This document shows positions 33,274 through 45,200 of a stretch of DNA of 64,000 bases, piece after piece (positions within the stretch are counted from its first letter, which is position 1; each line of letters starts with the position of its first letter). Location of the stretch: the NCBI GenBank assembly GCA_948567375.1, contig OX419760.1, positions 37,448,001-37,512,000 on the forward strand, written 5' to 3'. Made by a program: the position numbers and the translations under genes. This stretch comes from Lunularia cruciata. Taxonomy: Eukaryota; Streptophyta; Marchantiopsida; Lunulariales; Lunulariaceae. The notes beneath the pieces were generated by a model, which was not told the DNA's origin, did not search any database, and worked only from the letters and a program-made list of their open reading frames with translations.

Positions 33274-34328
33274 TCAAAAACCAACTGGGCGTGGTGCACT
33301 CTGCTGCACTCTAGAAGAAGTCACAACCGTGGATGAGGTCTCTCTACCAAATCCAGCTGTCACCACTCTCTCCTCCACCATGTTGAGCTCAATACGCTCA
33401 GCCAAACCAAAGACTACTGCCAAAGTGGGCGAAGTAGACTGCAACAACGTAGCATCACGAACTCTACGTCGCAACTCCCTGTCCAGTATCCCATACCAAA
33501 ATTGGACTGCCTGGGCCTCAGTAACTCCCTGAGTGAAACTGATCAGCCGCCTCATGCGAGTATATGCCTCGCGTAGGCTCTCTCCAACCTTCCGCTGGAA
33601 CTCCTGCAAGCTCCTCAGCTTGTCAGTCCGCACTCCCTAGTAGTTTTGCCTCAAACATAGGAAGAACTCAACCATGGGGTTAAACCCCGGTACCACACCA
33701 CCTCCTGCAGCGGTACCTCCACTCGTAGTAGCACTATCTCCAGCTAGTGCACCTCCACTAGCTCCACCCACACTACTCAAGCTAGAACTCGTAGGTACAG
33801 CTCTACTCCTGGCCACCGAGCCTGAAGTGATGGAGACATAGTGTGGAGACCAATACTGTCTCCATAACTCAATCTCCTCCAAATGAGCTCTCCTGAACTC
33901 ATGGTAGTCGTCCATCGGTGGACCCTCCAAGTGCTGAAACAACCCCTTCCATGCCATGAAGGGTGTGAACAAAGTCGGGTTCCGCATCTACTGCAGATCA
34001 CACCAACTATCGAACTCCTGGATGAAGTCATCCAACTCAATGGTACCCACTGTACCAGAGTAACGCCTAGGGCCTTTGGAGGCCCCATAAATCTCGTCCA
34101 TGTCCCACAACAACGGTGCGGACACACCAAGTGCACTCTCAACTGATCAGCTCCTGTGTCGAACTCCAACTCAGAGTCAATCTCCTCCCTCACTGGGACC
34201 TGAGATACAGGCTGATATCGAGCACCACTCCGAGTAAACCCACTGCGTACTGCAGGGCTAACTCCTCTAGAATCTCCAAAGAACTCCGTCGTGACCACGT
34301 TACTGCAACAGCAAGCCCGAACCAACAA
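33274..34328 (-). pseudogene. Copy A capsid-type gag
   Basis: Read across two stops and a frame change. The capsid part includes TIELDDFIQEFDSWCDL, FMAWKGLFQHLEG, the HLEEIELWRQYW segment, a Ser/Gly/Ala linker, and SLQEFQRKVGESLREAYTRM with QFWYGILDRELRRRV, which is the retrotransposon gag core. The start codon is not certain; the open frame begins near 34328. Identical module order is seen in copies B and D/E. Confidence 0.75.
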
Positions 34329-35600
34329 CTACAACCGCAAGTCGCAACCGCAAGTGCCCCACCAAGTGCCAACACCACCGTGTGCCAACACCAACTAGAC
34401 ACCACCCACTAATGTAACTCTAACCAAGATAACTACACTAGGGGAAAGGCAACCTGTAACCTGCCATCATAACACACACTCTCACGGTCTGCAGGTCATC
34501 ACTCCAGCCTCACCATCGAGAGCACACCAGAGCACCAACGCCAAAAGTCAAGGCACCTCACACAAACGTGGTGCACAAACAGGAAGTAGAGAATGGAGGG
34601 GATCCAATCACAAGAAATCTAAACGAAAACCCTCCATCTCATAACACAACACGGGACTGAGTCTGCCACCATTTGGCATTTGACATAAGAGTAGTTCGTA
34701 TCTAAGTCCTAAGCTACCAGGATCACCAAGAATGGGATCAAACTGCCTCTCCTAGCCAAAGCTACATGTGTATAGATAACAGTGGCACAGTCACTATGAC
34801 AACAAGTGAGGGTGGACCAGTTGGCTAGGGCACCAGTCTAGGAACAAGAGATCTAGGGGTCAAACCCTGTTGTGCACAATCTAGCAAGAAAGGCAGATTT
34901 TGCCAACCAATGACCAAGATCTACACTAAACTAGCTAGCCTCACGCCAGCAAGCTGGCTTGCTGGCCCTTCTAGACCTTCATAGCCCACAGCCCTATGCC
35001 TCGAAGCCTCTAAACACCGAAATTCAGCCAAATGAGGCCTTTCTTGTTGCCACTTCGAACCTCCTCCAAAATTGGCAAAACTTCTCCAAATCTGCGAAAC
35101 TCCTCCAAACTAGCGAAACTTCTCCAAATCTGGCCAAACAGCGAAACTCCTCCAATTCTGGCCCAAAATCTGACGTAAATCTGACGTAAAATCTGACGTA
35201 AACCCTAAAGATGGATGTCCGCCAAATCCCCCGCTAACTTTCCACTCGAGCCAAATTGACAAAACGGGTTTTTCCAAATCACAATTTCATAAGAAGAGCT
35301 TTCCAACTCCACCTTCAATTTCACTTTCTGAGCCCAACTCGCAGCAAATTGGTCTTGCCTTCACCTCCTGAGCTCAAAATCACAACACTGCTCAAAAATT
35401 GCTCCTTCTTTGCTTGAAATTTGGCCAGCGCTTCCGCACACCGTCCGCCTAACTGCCAATTTTGCATCAACTACACGAGCTTCTGCACACTAGGGAAACA
35501 CAGAACCTGAATCGAGCTACCACGATCCACCGAGCTTGGAGATACCACCAACACTCAACGTTCCTGCACCCAATTTCCCCCTGACTTCACTTCTCTGATG
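34329..35600 (-). other. Copy A leader (between A1 and gag)
   Basis: About 1.3 kb, with no ORF of note, aligned in copy D at 50154-51430. No canonical initiator-Met primer site (TGGTATCAGAGC) is seen directly after A1; the sequence there is CATCAGAGAAGTGA. Short repeats of the type GCGAAACTCCTCCAAA occur near 35090-35160. Confidence 0.6.
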
Positions 35601-36049
35601 TAATCAGATTGCTTAACACTCTCAACTCAACTCAACTCAAATCAGTACTTGATCTGTCACTCTATAAACTGCCAACAATTGGGCACTAATTACAATCAAG
35701 CCACACCCACTCAAGCATAGAGAATCCAGGTGACGCTCGCCGGCCTCTGTCCACCATAGCCAGGAACTCAAAAGCTCAACATCAGAGAAGTGAGCTCTCT
35801 GGAGCTCACTTCGAAACTATACCCCCTGGACTCGAGCTAGCCCTGAAACCCTAACGGTCCCGCTGACGGCACACTCGATGGTGCAAACGGTGCAAAGTGA
35901 CGGTGGGCCCCATCGTGAAGTCAGTACCCTGAACACAAAATCTAACCGTCGGAAAGTAGTCCCTGAGAAACTGCTAGAATAACTCTAACTACCATCACTA
36001 GAACTCCAGTGTCCGAGCATCTAGATGCGGAACTACAAATGGCGTGACA
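35601..36049 (-). repeat. Copy A 5' terminal block A1
   Basis: 449 bp, the same length as A2 (26273-26721) and colinear with it. It begins TGTCACGCC at the outer end and ends TCTGATTA. It lacks the 106-bp B block that follows A2. Confidence 0.88.
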
Positions 36050-36053
36050 GTAC

Positions 36054-38391
36054 GGTGTGTGACTGGGGGTAGAAAAGGTATCGTTACGGAGTTCAGTCCA
36101 AGTTCCTTATTATTAGCACACTCCATATGAGGTGGTTTGTAGAAAATAAGGAATAAGGAATTGTACATTATCACTCCGTAGTGCATTGATTATGTATTAG
36201 GGTTAATAAAGTTTGTCGTTTAGGGTTAGAGTGAAAGTGGCGGCCACCAAAGAGAACACACATGGTAATCAAAATTTGACAAATTTATGCACAAGACAAC
36301 CCGAGGACACCAAAAGAGCATCCATGGTGTTTGAGAATACTCATGGTAATCAAAAGTTGACAAATTTATGCACTAGACGAGCGGGAATATGATTTATATG
36401 GGATTTAATATGTTAATTTAGGATGAAATGTGATTTTTCTCGTCGTTGCTTGTTGTTGCTAGTTGCTGCTTGTTGTTGCTCGTTGCCGCCTGTTGTTGCC
36501 CATTGTTGCCATCTCAAATTGCTCGAAGCTCAAATCTTGTTGGCACCCGTACATGCTGGTTGCCGCTGGTTGACGCTTGTCGAATGACACGCTGCCGCTG
36601 GTTTCCGCTGGTTGACGCTGGTCGTCGCTGGTTGACGCTGGTCGAATGACGTGCTGTCCTCTTAAGAGGCTTGTAATATTTCAAATATGTTATCTCCTCT
36701 CTGTCGTCCCACGAGCTCAGAATCCTTCTATCTGTTGGGTTACAAACTTTCATTTGTGTTTTTTTCTCGGGGATTGACCATTAGTTAATGATTTGTACAT
36801 AAAGTACTGATTTAACATACACAACGAGTCTGATGATCACATTCTCAAAATACTTAAATGTATTCTTTAGAAAAGAATGGTTAATTCTTATGAAATTCCC
36901 TTGAAGTGCTTACATTCTCCGGAAATGCACGATAGAACTCCATTGCAAACTTTCCTGACTTGGATGCTCTTGCATCCAAGTCTCTTAGCTGTTACTTGTT
37001 ACTGAGCTATGTTGTTGAAGATGCAATCTAAGTGGATGTAAAAGGGGACGGGTAGCTTGAACTTGAAACCAATGTGAAACTGCCTACTTATCGTGGACTA
37101 CTAGAACTACCATCAGGAATTCGGTCCAATTGCATATCCTGCAGATCCCTAAGGTCCTTAGAGTGGAATACTAACTTTACTTATACCACAATTTATTAGT
37201 ACTTCCAAGGTCCTCCAATTTGGAAGTTCCCAGTTCCCATAACTCCTCGAGGGTGTCTCTACAAGTTTCATCCATCAATCCATCGCCGCCCAAATTATAT
37301 TTTGCATCAGAATTCTGGAAATAGATACCATCATTTCTGCTTTCCACATCACCCTAAGCTGAGTTGGATAATTGAATATCTTGAGAGAGGAAATATGCTT
37401 CGGGTTTGCAGTTCCCCCGTGTTGAAATCATAGATCTATTGCACGGGATTCTTTCCCAACCACAACAGGTCCCAAATCGAAGTTGCCTTTGGTCGGATCA
37501 AGACATTGATAGGTACATCAAGAGAGATAATATGCCGCTGGTTGATGCTGGTTGACGCTGGTTGACGCTCATTGCCGTGTGTAGTTGCTTGATAGCGCAA
37601 GGTGATTTTGCATCCAAATGTGAACCTACATTGTAATCAGGTTTTTGCTAAATTTTTGTTACCTTTTGGAGTAAAATTCTTTGATCTCCAATTAATTTCT
37701 TGGTTGTTGTAAGATGATGCAAATCATTTTCCATAACTCGCGCTACCTCTCTCACCACACTAATATATATGGATATGAACCAACACACCAATACAAAACT
37801 ACAAAACCCACCGGTTTAGTTTACTGACAAGAGCATTTGCACAACATTCGCATTTGCAGATGGTGAATTTGAATTTGAATAGTTGAGAGCGGCATTTTGG
37901 ATCCGCCCAAAAATTTCATAAATGCCACTCTAAGAATCACCCACCAGGAAACGTGGCAACTCTCTCAAGAAACCACATCATTTCTTTTGACCGTCATTTA
38001 TTTCACAACGAAACTCCTAAACATTTATAGTATAACGTCTGATTTTTATAAATGAATGCAAATTGCATGTGATTTACCGTATAATAATTTATGAAGCGTT
38101 CATTTATTAGCACCTCATCTCCCTACAGAGTTCACTAAAAAATAATTACCAAGTTTGTTATTTATCCACTAGATATCCGTCAAACCTATTTCTGAAACCC
38201 CCTATTGTACCGTCTTCTCTTTCCTCCCCTGGAGATGCGAATGGATAAACAGACAAAGCAACTGGCTATGGTGGCTGATAACATTATTGGAATGGGAATG
38301 TTGCTCCCAGGTGCGTGAGAGGAGAAGGTGCGTGGGAGGAGAATCGTTAATGCGATCGCTGATCTTAGAACTGCGCTGCCGAGCTCTGGTC
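36054..38391. other. Non-coding stretch between copy A and OGG1
   Basis: No gene recognised. It contains two minisatellite clusters built on GCTGGTTGACGCTGGT (36554-36655 and 37534-37577) and a GTTGCT-type simple repeat (about 36440-36511). The 36446-36649 open frame is a translation of these repeats. The last few hundred bases should contain the OGG1 promoter; no clear TATA box is visible. Confidence 0.6.
36440..36655. repeat. GTTGCT simple repeat and GCTGGTTGACGCTGGT minisatellite
   Basis: A degenerate GTTGCTTGTTGTTGCT run is followed by repeated GCTGGTTGACGCTGGT units, interspersed with GTCGAATGAC twice. The same unit recurs at 37534-37577. Confidence 0.8.
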
Positions 38392-40135
38392 ATGGCCGCC
38401 GAGCACTCCTGCACTCTGCCAGGTTCGCTACATACTTTCGAGCAAGTAATCCCTACCCGAACAAGAACTTCGCGAAGAAGACTATTCGGTGGAAGAATTG
38501 TTGCGGTAGCGAAGAAAGAACACCATGAATGGCGCAGTTTAGGGGTCTCGCCAGTGGAATTGAATCTGCCTCTCACCGTTGTGACTGGCCAGACCTTTCG
38601 CTGGCGATCTACAGGTCCTTGTCAGTATACCGGTGTTGTTGGATCAAATTTAGTATCTCTGCGTCAGTCTACGGACGAGGTTTCGTTTTTGCTGCACACG
38701 CCTGACGAAGATGGAACGGCTGAAGCGGAATTGCGGGATTTTTTGAATATGAATACCTCGTTGGAACAGTTGTATGCGGAATTCACCTTGGCAGACGTCA
38801 GATTTGCTGCTGTCTCGCCGTATCTCCCAGGAGCGCGTTTATTAAGACAGAATCCTGTGGAGTGCGTCTTTCAGTTTATATGTTCTTCCAACAATCATAT
38901 TTCGCGAATTTCTGGGATGGTGGATTATCTAGCTTGTCAAGGTCGGCATCTTGGTACTGTCGAAGGACACCAATTTTATGCGTTCCCGTCTTTACAGCAA
39001 GTGGCTGAGCTAACAGAGTCCCAACTTAGAGAGGCTGGTTTTGGATACAGGTAGAGGTTCCTTGCTTTTTGCACTTCCATTCTTCTGCTCTTCTTTCATC
39101 TTGCTTTATATCGGAACTTTTTCTTTGCTTCTATTAGGAATTTGTCGATACTACACCTCCATCGGAATTCGTCTGTACTACATCTCCTTCGAGGAAATTC
39201 GGAAGAGGGGACTGGTCTGTACTTATTATGTTAACACCAGTTGATTCGTGTTGTAGGGCAAAATTCATTGTTGGCACAGCGGAAGCTCTACTTAGCAAGG
39301 GAGAAGGAGGAGAGCAATGGCTTTTATCATTGCGCAAGCTACATCTGGAGGAAGTTGTGAAGTCGCTTTGTACACTCCCAGGAATAGGACCGAAGGTTGC
39401 AGCATGTATAGCGCTTTTTTCAATGGACCAACATCATGCCATTCCTGTCGACACTCACGTTTGGCAGGTTGGAATGCATTCTTATTACTTCAGTTTGGTC
39501 CTTCTGTCCTTGCTATAGCAACATGAAAATCAGACGTAGTAGTAAGAGACCCGAAACAGCATGCATGGATTTTATAGAGAGGTTTTGCTTGTTCCTCAAA
39601 GTTCATAAAATGCAAGATTAGAGCTGCTCAGAGTAGGAGTGGTTGATACCCGGGCCCATCTCCCGATGAAGGGAGCAGCGTCAGAGAACTGTGTTGCTTG
39701 TTGGTTACAATCAAGTATGGTCGCATGATCCAGCGGAGTCAGCCAAGCATTTTGTCACTTCATTTTCTAGCTCATAACATACTCGATATGTCTTGTGTTA
39801 CGCAGATTGCGGTGCGCTATCTCCTGCCAGAACTAGCCGATAAGAGCCTCACCCCTAAAGTTCACCAAGAAGTCTCTGAGGCTTTTGTGAAACGATTTGG
39901 AAAGTACGCGGGCTGGGCGCACACTGTTCTTTTTATTGCAGAACTGTCCTCTCAACAAAGCCTACTGCCACAGCATTTACGTTCACCGAAGAAACTGAAT
40001 GTGAAAGTAAAACGAAACGTGAAAGGCGTGCTGGCCGAAGCACCTGAGTCTGTGGCTGATGAAACTGGGATTATCAAAAAGAAGGTGAAAGCCCGATTTG
40101 TGGAGAACGTGGAATCAAGTAGAGTGCAGAGATGA
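38392..40135 (+). CDS. OGG1: 8-oxoguanine DNA glycosylase/AP lyase (OGG1)
   Basis: Three exons: 38392-39050, 39257-39467, 39806-40135, giving 399 aa. Introns are GT-AG and exon phases fit. The N-terminal OGG domain has a WRSLGVSPVELNLPLT segment, a GQTFRW motif, LRQNPVECVFQFICSSNNHI and ISGMVDYL. The helix-hairpin-helix is LPGIGPKVAACI with catalytic Lys266, and PVDTHVW gives Asp285, 19 residues later, as in human K249/D268. The enzyme excises 8-oxoguanine and nicks the strand in base excision repair. I chose ATG 38392 because it has G at -3 and +4; an in-frame ATG at 38350 has poor context. The first 30 residues are basic (TRTRTSRRR) and might include a targeting signal. The C-terminal tail is Lys-rich. 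The arrangement is intact. Confidence 0.93.
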
Positions 40136-42211
40136 CAAGTCTACTGCACGCTGTATCTGCTGCCTGTGGCAGCTTGTCAGCTTATGAAATGTATTTTTAG
40201 AACTTCTGACCGCCTGCTCTGCAAAACTGGAGAGGTTACATGAACTGGTGGTGATTACGTTTACGTCAGAGCACCAGGTTGGTTCTGGAGATTAGAGGAT
40301 TTCAACACTGATAGAGAACAACAACCTTCTTTCTGGTCAAACGAAATAAGGGAGACAAGGGACGATCGAAGGGCTCAAATGAGTTCATGATATTGTTGTT
40401 GTGTGGCACATTGGTACTGAGTTTTGCAGACAACGGATTGGGAAGCTATCATCTTAGCTCTCTACGATCATCTACAGGCCGACACTAACGGTAAGAGGTG
40501 ATATAAACTGAGCCTTGGATGACAGTCGCTCCTTTCTGATTATCTTTCTATTTATGCATGGGGCGCAGTCAGGTTGATCCCTCAATGGGAAGTGAGTATA
40601 GGATCCTAGTTACTTGGTTCTGACGCTGTATTCTTCCACAATTGGAATCACAGATAGTGATGAAGTTACCTAGCAGCATTGGTGTCATCCTGCATAATGG
40701 ACTTCCGTTCTCGACCAGATTCCTTCTGAGCGGAAGAGCTAATGAGATTTAAACCATTTGGAAGGCATCTGGAATCTTTTGCTGGACCGGTCCTTCATTG
40801 AGGGAGGTGTTCAACAGGAATGCGTGGAAAGGTTGAGCTCTCTCACTGGATGCCAGCGATCGTCAAACTACCCTGGAAGAGTCTTTCTCTCGGGACTCCA
40901 GCTTCCGCTTAATAGCGTTCTCAGTACCATCGATATGTATCAAAGAAGTTTGGATGGTGCGGATGAAACCAATGTGTTGAAACTATTGGTCAAGTCACAC
41001 GCTTACGATACTGAGTGGATTACTGTCGCTGTAATGTGTTGGACCGCATAGTAAGTCATCCTGGAGATTGTTTTCACCATATTGGATCGAAGTACCAGGC
41101 ATGAGTATAATGACAACATGGGAACGACAAGTCCATCGCAATGAAGTTAGTATGAAAGTAATCTCCACTTGGAAGTGAGATCAATGTCTTCACATTAACT
41201 CTTCGCAGTTTCACGTTGTCGATGAAATCCGCGTTACGTTATCAAAACGGGAGGCTGAATATATCCAATATACGACTAGGTATTTTCGCACTAGGTATCT
41301 TGTGGTACAATTTATTACTGCATATCTTTACGGATCTGAATGAGCCGAAGCTGAATGACTTTCTTTGGAGAGCATTGTTAGAGCCGGGCTGCTGGTTCAG
41401 AGAGCAGGCAATTAATAGGACTCTGGTATTCAAGTGCATAAATTTCTCGAAGTCTATTGCAGTGAGCTGATAAATTTCTCCCTTGTCTGACGGTTGATGG
41501 CGAGACACCGTAAGAAGTCATTATCGTTGGAGTTGAATCAAGGAATTTATATCGATCGTTTTTAGTCTAATTGTCCACTCAAAAGACTGAATGGCCAGTA
41601 CTTTCTTAGACGCCTGATCCTGCCACGAAAGTTTGGAGCAAAAGTTTAGGATATACCTTGGAAATTTTAGGATACATGTATCCGGCAAAACTTCCACGTG
41701 ATTATCCGCCGCAGTCCGGGTACATATAGCTGCCTAAGTTGCCATATCATCTGTGAAACTTGAGCAGGTCGCCTACAAAGTTCTCATCAAATAGTCACCT
41801 GAAAGAACTTGCAATTTCGAGGATGGAAAGAGGGACGCACGGATTTTCATTTATTTCATAGGATTTGCATTTGCCAGAAGCAATGTTTCCAGTGACGACC
41901 TGATTTTGTCGACTATGTCTCCTAAAAAATATCTCAAACTGTCAAAGATCAAAGGGAGGAACTATATGGTGATTACCGGGAAAATCCAGATAATGGACTT
42001 TCTTGGCAAATTTGGGGTTCACACCTCCAAATATAAACGTGGCCACAAGGACTACTAAACCTAGTTCTGGTAGAGATAACTCTAGGTCGATGCTGGCTCT
42101 GGTATCTCCAGATATAGAAATGATCCCAAGTACATCGGGAATACCTTTGGGTCGATGGTTAGCTCTGGTACATAACTCCAACAATAAAGGTGGCCACAAA
42201 CGCTGCTACAG
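40136..42211. other. Convergent intergenic region between OGG1 and BGAL
   Basis: No gene recognised; open stretches here (for example 40758-41051) show no family features and probably reflect chance. It must contain both 3' UTRs and polyadenylation signals. Near 42025-42200 there is an imperfect repeat of a GTGGCCACAA-containing segment and of GGTCGATG...GCTCTGGTA. Confidence 0.6.
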
Positions 42212-45200
42212 CTACCTCTCCACGGTGGAAAGGTAGCAGAGTGCTTGCACTGCGAGGCGTTTGGGCTTGTCGGGGCATGGATCTTCGCCCATCTTCGCGT
42301 TTGAAGCCTCGACAGAACAGTGTTGACGTCCAACACAAGCCTGCAAAATGAGAGATTTACGTATATATATATATGTTTCAAACGTCCGCAGAACCATGAG
42401 TTACGATTCAATTCGGAAATGTAGAAGCCTTACCTCCGTCAACACTTGAGCCGATCGAGAAGCATGACAACGTCCTGGGATAAAGCTTCCACATTTGCCA
42501 GATGGTTCCCCGTAGCTGGCAAATTGAATCTCTGCAATCTTGTATGAGTCGCCGCAGTCCAACTTGACTAGCGGTGAATGGTGCCGATCTCTTTCGTCCC
42601 CTTGTTCAGGGTTGGTTTGAGTGCTAACGTGTGGATACCTGTTGAAGACATCGGAGCAGACTGTGTGCTTAACTCGATCGAATGTCAGCAGTCCAACCTT
42701 TGTGGGATCACCTCCTATCTCCTCAATCAGAACCAGTACGTTGTTTTCCGCCTTTAGCCAGGCTCTCGGGACATGGTACCTAGCAGTCATGAATGTTTTG
42801 AGGAACTTGACATTAGGAGTGTCAGAAGGACTTGTCTGGTATGTCCAATAGACCCAAGGCAGCATGAATATCAACCGGGACTAATTACTGAGTTAGTTTC
42901 AGTGCGTCCTTACCATCGTTGCGAAGGTAGACCACAATCAGATAAGCACTTTTTGTTGTAGCGGTACATGCCGCGATAATCACAGCTGTTACTGCACCCA
43001 TTTTCTGGGATCACTTTGTCCGGCCAGTATCGTCCTATAGAGTGCCCGTTGATCCACGCTTGACCTTTGCTCATGCTACCCATATCCAATGCCACGGGCT
43101 TATCGCCTGCAGGGGCTTTGACCCTCGTCTGGAATGATTTTATCAAGAAAGAGCCTTAGTACCACCTCACTAAAAGATTGTCAACCCTCAAGCACACTGG
43201 ACATGGTTTGACCTGCCAGCTAGTGAGGGAAAGCAGACTTGCATGTACGAGCATTATTATGGTTAGCTTCTTGTAACTCCATATCACGTACTGAACTAGC
43301 AAAGCGTATATCAAACGAGAGAAAGAAAAGAGTGGCAAGCATCAGACGACGCCTTGGGTCCACTTTCCTTAGCCTTACCTTATACCATACAAGAGGCTTG
43401 GCCTGTGGAGGATTTATCTTTAACCATAGTGCATCTACATTGCCCTTTTCCTTTTGAAGGTGAAGACGCTCTCCTTTCAGTCCCACCTTCACCAGAAACA
43501 TCGTCCGAAAAATGGGTCATGACTTTAAGTACTGCTGTTTAAAGCTGTTGTACACGCATATTTCGGGCTGGAATTTCATACTCAATAATGCAGCCGAAAA
43601 CTCGTCCTAGTTCGTACCTGGTGCTTCCACTCGAAATTGGTCATGTTCAGAGTTCCTGGAAATAGAGGTCCTCGTAGTACGACAGATCCAATCACTCCCC
43701 CAATCTCCTTTTCAAAAAAGGGACCAGCGTACTGCAAGTATGACATGGTTATCAGTTTCACATCGTGGAAACGAATATGTGAATGAGAGGAGCGACCTCT
43801 CTGATGAGGTGATTAGCAGACACGATCACAGCTGCTTGAGACAACCAAAGTGTTCAAGGCTAACGTAGATTCCGCACGTATCATTAGAGTCAGATATACT
43901 ATCCCTCATTCTTGGCATGACGAGCATGCACCAGCTGTCTGGTGCTATCAGAGACAACCCTGGCGTCCAGCACTTGAAGAATCAGTATGGTACCTTAAGA
44001 CCATTAATGACGCACAGCAGATCGATTGAGTTCGACCCAGGCTTCAGCAACAAAGATTGGTGGACTCCTGTCTTGTTCGTGATTAATGGAGCATATTTAT
44101 CTGTCCATAATACGGGGAGACCCTCATAATCAGGATTACATAATTTCGATAAATGCTCTATAGTTCATGATCATGTGTCGTCTAATCATTTCTAGTATTT
44201 GCAGTTGCTGGAATCTTAAGGTCTGATCCTAGATCTTGCCATAAAAACCACTTCAAGGGCGATTTAGGTGGGAGAAAGGATGTTGGATGCAGGATCTATA
44301 GAGCGGATGTAGAAGGTCAGACCTGCAGGCTCGCCATTAACAAAGACACGGACGAGGTCTTGAACTGCTCCCATGCTTAAAGAGTGGCCCGCGATGGTTT
44401 CAGACTCGTGACCCGGGCTTTGCTGTTTCAGGTTGGACTGTGGAACAAGCACACTGCACAAACGGATTGTGCTATGTCGGATAAGCACAAGGAGTTGACT
44501 CTACGTCTGATGATGTCAACAGCTCACCAGCTCAACCTTTCAAACTACTTACTTGGTACTATACCACAGATAATCTGTATGATCGTCTGTAAGATTGATC
44601 TGCTCGAGTAGACGATGCCGGACGATTGGTTGTCCCCGCGCTCCAATAGGGTCTAAAATGGACTCCCACTCATAGCTGAAGGCACCATCCTTAGAAATCT
44701 GCGTAGAATAATCAACATTTGTGGAATCATTATTCATTGGTGCAACTGCTCTTAAGGAATTTTTGGAGGTCAAATGGTGTCCTTGAGATTAGACTACCTC
44801 AGATCCATTGGAAGGCCGTTGCTGCAGTTCCGAGCTTGATGCTGGGATCATTCTTCTCAGTATTGTCTGGGAGTCAACCTGTCCACAAACGATCATAATG
44901 TTAATAAGGAAAAAAGCAGATCAGATATCGATCCGCTCAAAGACGAAACAACAATTAAATTAGTTACAAACCTGAGCCGTGTTGAACTCCACAAAGTTAC
45001 AGTCCGGGAGAATGCTAACAGACCATGCGGGAACAAGATAATCTTTGCCAAGGAAGCGAACAGTCGACTCCTCCATTGCGTTGTTTGCAATGAAGGCTGC
45101 GCATACGGTTGAATCGGCAGTGATGTCTTCTAGAGGAGTGTGCTCGGCAAAAACTCCATTATTAATATTATCTGCGTATACATGTATCTGCAAAGAGAGG

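Larger units (their letters stand above)
26163..36053 (-). mobile_element. Copy A: Ty3/gypsy element encoding a DNMT3-like methyltransferase and PHD finger
   Basis: Element proper is 26167-36049 (9.9 kb) on the minus strand, with a GTAC duplication at 26163-26166 and 36050-36053. Ends are TGTC...GACA. Order in element direction: terminal block A1 (35601-36049), leader, gag, knuckles, protease, methyltransferase, RT, RNase H, DD35E integrase, tail, PHD finger, then B1-A2-B2. A1 and A2 are both 449 bp; I count about 15 differences by eye (about 3 percent), nearly all transitions, so it is relatively recent. About ten in-frame stops interrupt the polyprotein, mostly readable as CAG-to-TAG or CGA-to-TGA. 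It is GC-richer than copies B and D/E and retains many CG sites. Confidence 0.9.

Noticed and set aside
26167-36049. Calling copy A a DIRS-order element on the basis of its split repeats
   Set aside because: The pol module has a DD35E integrase and retroviral-type protease, and a 4-bp target duplication is present; no tyrosine recombinase is seen.
36446-36649. Leu/Val-rich open frame upstream of OGG1
   Set aside because: It is a translation of GTTGCT and GCTGGTTGACGCTGGT repeats.
38287-38391. OGG1 start upstream of 38392
   Set aside because: The open frame from 38287 begins with TTG, which is not a plausible plant start; the ATG at 38350 has weak context compared with 38392.
40758-41470. 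Small genes between OGG1 and BGAL
   Set aside because: Open stretches have no family features, no splice support and lie in the expected 3' flanks.
43741-43800. Possible BGAL coding sequence reading DVKLITMS before the YAGPFFEKE exon
   Set aside because: A better exon at 43994-44067 ([21 protein letters not shown]) joins in phase on both sides, and the exon at 43731 has a good TTGCAG acceptor, so this stretch is intron.
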